Assembly (NCBI RefSeq): GCF_030867095.1
Contig: NC_081831.1
Coordinates: 66,292,716-66,356,715, forward strand
Direction: 5' to 3'
Length of the DNA stretch: 64,000 nucleotides
From: Alligator mississippiensis
Lineage: Eukaryota; Chordata; Crocodylia; Alligatoridae
Of this stretch, positions 62,115 through 64,000 are shown in pieces. The notes beneath the pieces were generated by a model. That model was not told the origin of the DNA. It saw only the letters and a program-made list of their open reading frames with translations, and searched no databases. Position 1 is the first letter of the stretch. Each line of letters starts with the position of its first letter. The position numbers were made by a program, and so were the translations under genes.

Positions 62115-64000
62115 CTAATTTCTCTCCCTCCAAGTCACTACTGCCTGACCAAGCCCAGAAGTGGTGCTTCACTCAGCAGAGGTGCCCAGATAAATGCCTT
62201 GCTGAAGGACCTGTTTGATTACATCCTCCTGCTCCTCCTCCTCCATTAGCCATATCTCAGTGGCATCAGCTGCCTTACACAAACTACAAAGCCCAACCCA
62301 CCTGCTGCCTTGACTTCAAAGGCCTGTGTTTCATCCTGTTTGTACAAATAATTGCCATGAAGGCCATGCTTAGCCTGCTGTCTGACAGCAGCATGGAAAT
62401 GGTGCTGACAAAATGAACGCAATAGCAGGAGAGGAATCACAGAAGTACCGGAAATCGTGATAGTTTTTAAGGCAGCCCATAATGTACTGGGAGAAAAGTC
62501 AGAGATCATAGAGCTGAGTGACAGTGTGCTGCCCCATGGGATGTCTGCGCAGAGTGCCGAGTAGTTAATTTGTACCAAGCACAGAGTTGTGTGGATTCAG
62601 TGCTTAACTAAGACACGACTTTAAAGCAGAACAACAGAGGTGCAGATGCCCTTGTTTCTATTATAATTCAGTTACTGCATTTTTGAGTGAAAAATCAGCT
62701 TGATGTAGCATCTCCATGTAGATAAGGACTAAGTTACTGGTTTAAACTAGAAATCAGATATGAAAAGATTTACAGTGATTAAAAACCTATTCTACTTACA
62801 CAAGTGCAAGGTGTGTGTGTGCATGCACCTCTGAATTCCTGGCTTCTTGACCAAAGTCATCTGCCTGACACTTGAGCACCAAGCTCATGACACACATTAG
62901 CACAAAAACAGGATGATGCACAGGCATATGGAGTAATGCAGGCAGACAAATTTGCTATAGTGGAAAATCCTACTAGGCCTACATTGCATACTAGTAAACA
63001 AAGTCCTTTGGCTCTTAGCAGTTCCCAGAGCTAGACCTGGAGATCTGGAATAGGTTGTTTTTTTTTTTTAAGATCAGCTTTACAGAGCATCATTTGAACA
63101 GAGGATGCACACTGATATAACAAAATGGGCTTGTTGGTGACCTAGGGCTGTCCCTGTGCTACCACAGTAGAGCAGTCCCCCTCATTGAGTCGTACGTAGA
63201 CTCTCAGAAAGGTCCATTTACAGTCCATTACAATGATGAATCATTTAGAAGTTGTCAGTATTTACCCATTAGATGGTCAAATATGTATTTGCTCAGTTTC
63301 TTTCTAGAAATAGCTCTCTCCTAAATTAAGAGCCGGATTCCAAAACCTTCCTCCCAATAATGAATCCCTTAATTCTAGGCATGATCAGTTCCAGCAGAAT
63401 TATTTGTAGAACAGGGAGCTTTTCAGTAGGTGCAAGGGCTGCTAAAACCAGGACGTACACAAACTTAATGCTGTGACATATTGGGAAAAGCAGGGAATTC
63501 TATGCTCACATTACGATTTAGTAGTTTTCTCCCCTTTCCTCTGCCAGTTTATATTAAGTTAGGCCCATTGCAACACTCAGAGTTAGTATCAGGAAAAGCT
63601 ACACAAGAGTAACAGTCTGCCTGGGGAACGTATGCCGATTGTCTCTGTGCTTTAAGCTTTTGGGGTTGATGTTTGCTTTTTTTTAAATGTAGAAGCTGAT
63701 TCTGATGTTTTCTTCTTAAACAATTTAATGTTTTGGTCTGATTGGTAGGGCCAAATGATCTGCCGTAAGCATTTTGCTCCCTCCTGATAATGCAGATGAA
63801 ACTGGTTCATGCGTTTTGAAGACTGCAGTTTAACTTCACATGGTTTTCATTATCTGAGGGCCCTGAGGAGAGGTCTGGACTAAATCAGCAAAGGAATGAA
63901 GAAACCACACAATGCAGCAAAAATGACGCTGCTGCATGCTTGGGATACTTGTGGGACGGGGCTCCTGACGACAGAAACGGAGCACAGCCTGAGTTAGGAG
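62115..64000. other. Intergenic or intronic, nothing firm
   Basis: 62120-62580 may continue the Harbinger remnant (upstream transposase part on the minus strand) but no motif could be fixed. The rest shows no gene or repeat I can name. Confidence 0.4.

Overview
The window reads as amniote nuclear DNA, most likely crocodilian. The evidence is one spliced vertebrate housekeeping gene, many CR1 LINE fragments whose 3' tail (GTAGGGTCGGAAGGGACCT) I associate with crocodilians, old MIR SINEs, and several families of short DNA transposons. Nothing bacterial, organellar or recently viral was seen. A turtle is the main alternative. The species call rests on remembered repeat families, not on a search.

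The only complete protein-coding gene is PGK1 (phosphoglycerate kinase 1) on the + strand. Its coding start is at 11877 and its stop ends at 26629. Eleven coding exons with good GT-AG junctions join to exactly 1254 nt (417 residues plus stop), and every active-site residue I know of is present at the mammalian position. It starts in a CpG island (about 11600-12100) with a CCAAT box, GC boxes and a paired hypoxia-response motif; 15 bases of that motif match the mouse Pgk1 promoter as I remember it. The 3' UTR ends near an AATAAA at 27062.

Region by region: 1-11000 is intergenic, with a broken LINE (3850-5940), two copies of an unnamed GC-rich repeat (822-1170 and 4540-4862, the second inside the LINE) and a GC-rich block at 8770-9415. 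11000-27085 is PGK1; its introns hold a 37-bp minisatellite, CR1 pieces, MIRs and a DNA element split by a CR1. 27100-54000 is repeat-rich intergenic DNA: CR1 copies in both directions, a hAT-type element with an intact 8-bp target duplication (37571-38639), a group of short inverted-repeat elements with 3-bp duplications, more GC-rich repeats and a strong hairpin at 46921-46990. A second large CpG island (about 54740-55720) with a splice donor at 55515/55516 looks like the promoter and first, probably noncoding, exon of a neighbouring gene whose coding exons are not in view. 55950-64000 is sparse and includes a decayed Harbinger-type transposase remnant near 61800-62110.

The biology in view is glycolysis: PGK1 makes ATP from 1,3-bisphosphoglycerate in the cytosol, under a constitutive CpG-island promoter that is probably also oxygen-responsive. 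The rest is mostly a record of transposition. I found no convincing new gene system. The best leads are the conserved hypoxia motif, a 17-nt direct repeat that brackets PGK1 exon 1, the unnamed GC-rich repeat family and the orphan CpG island.
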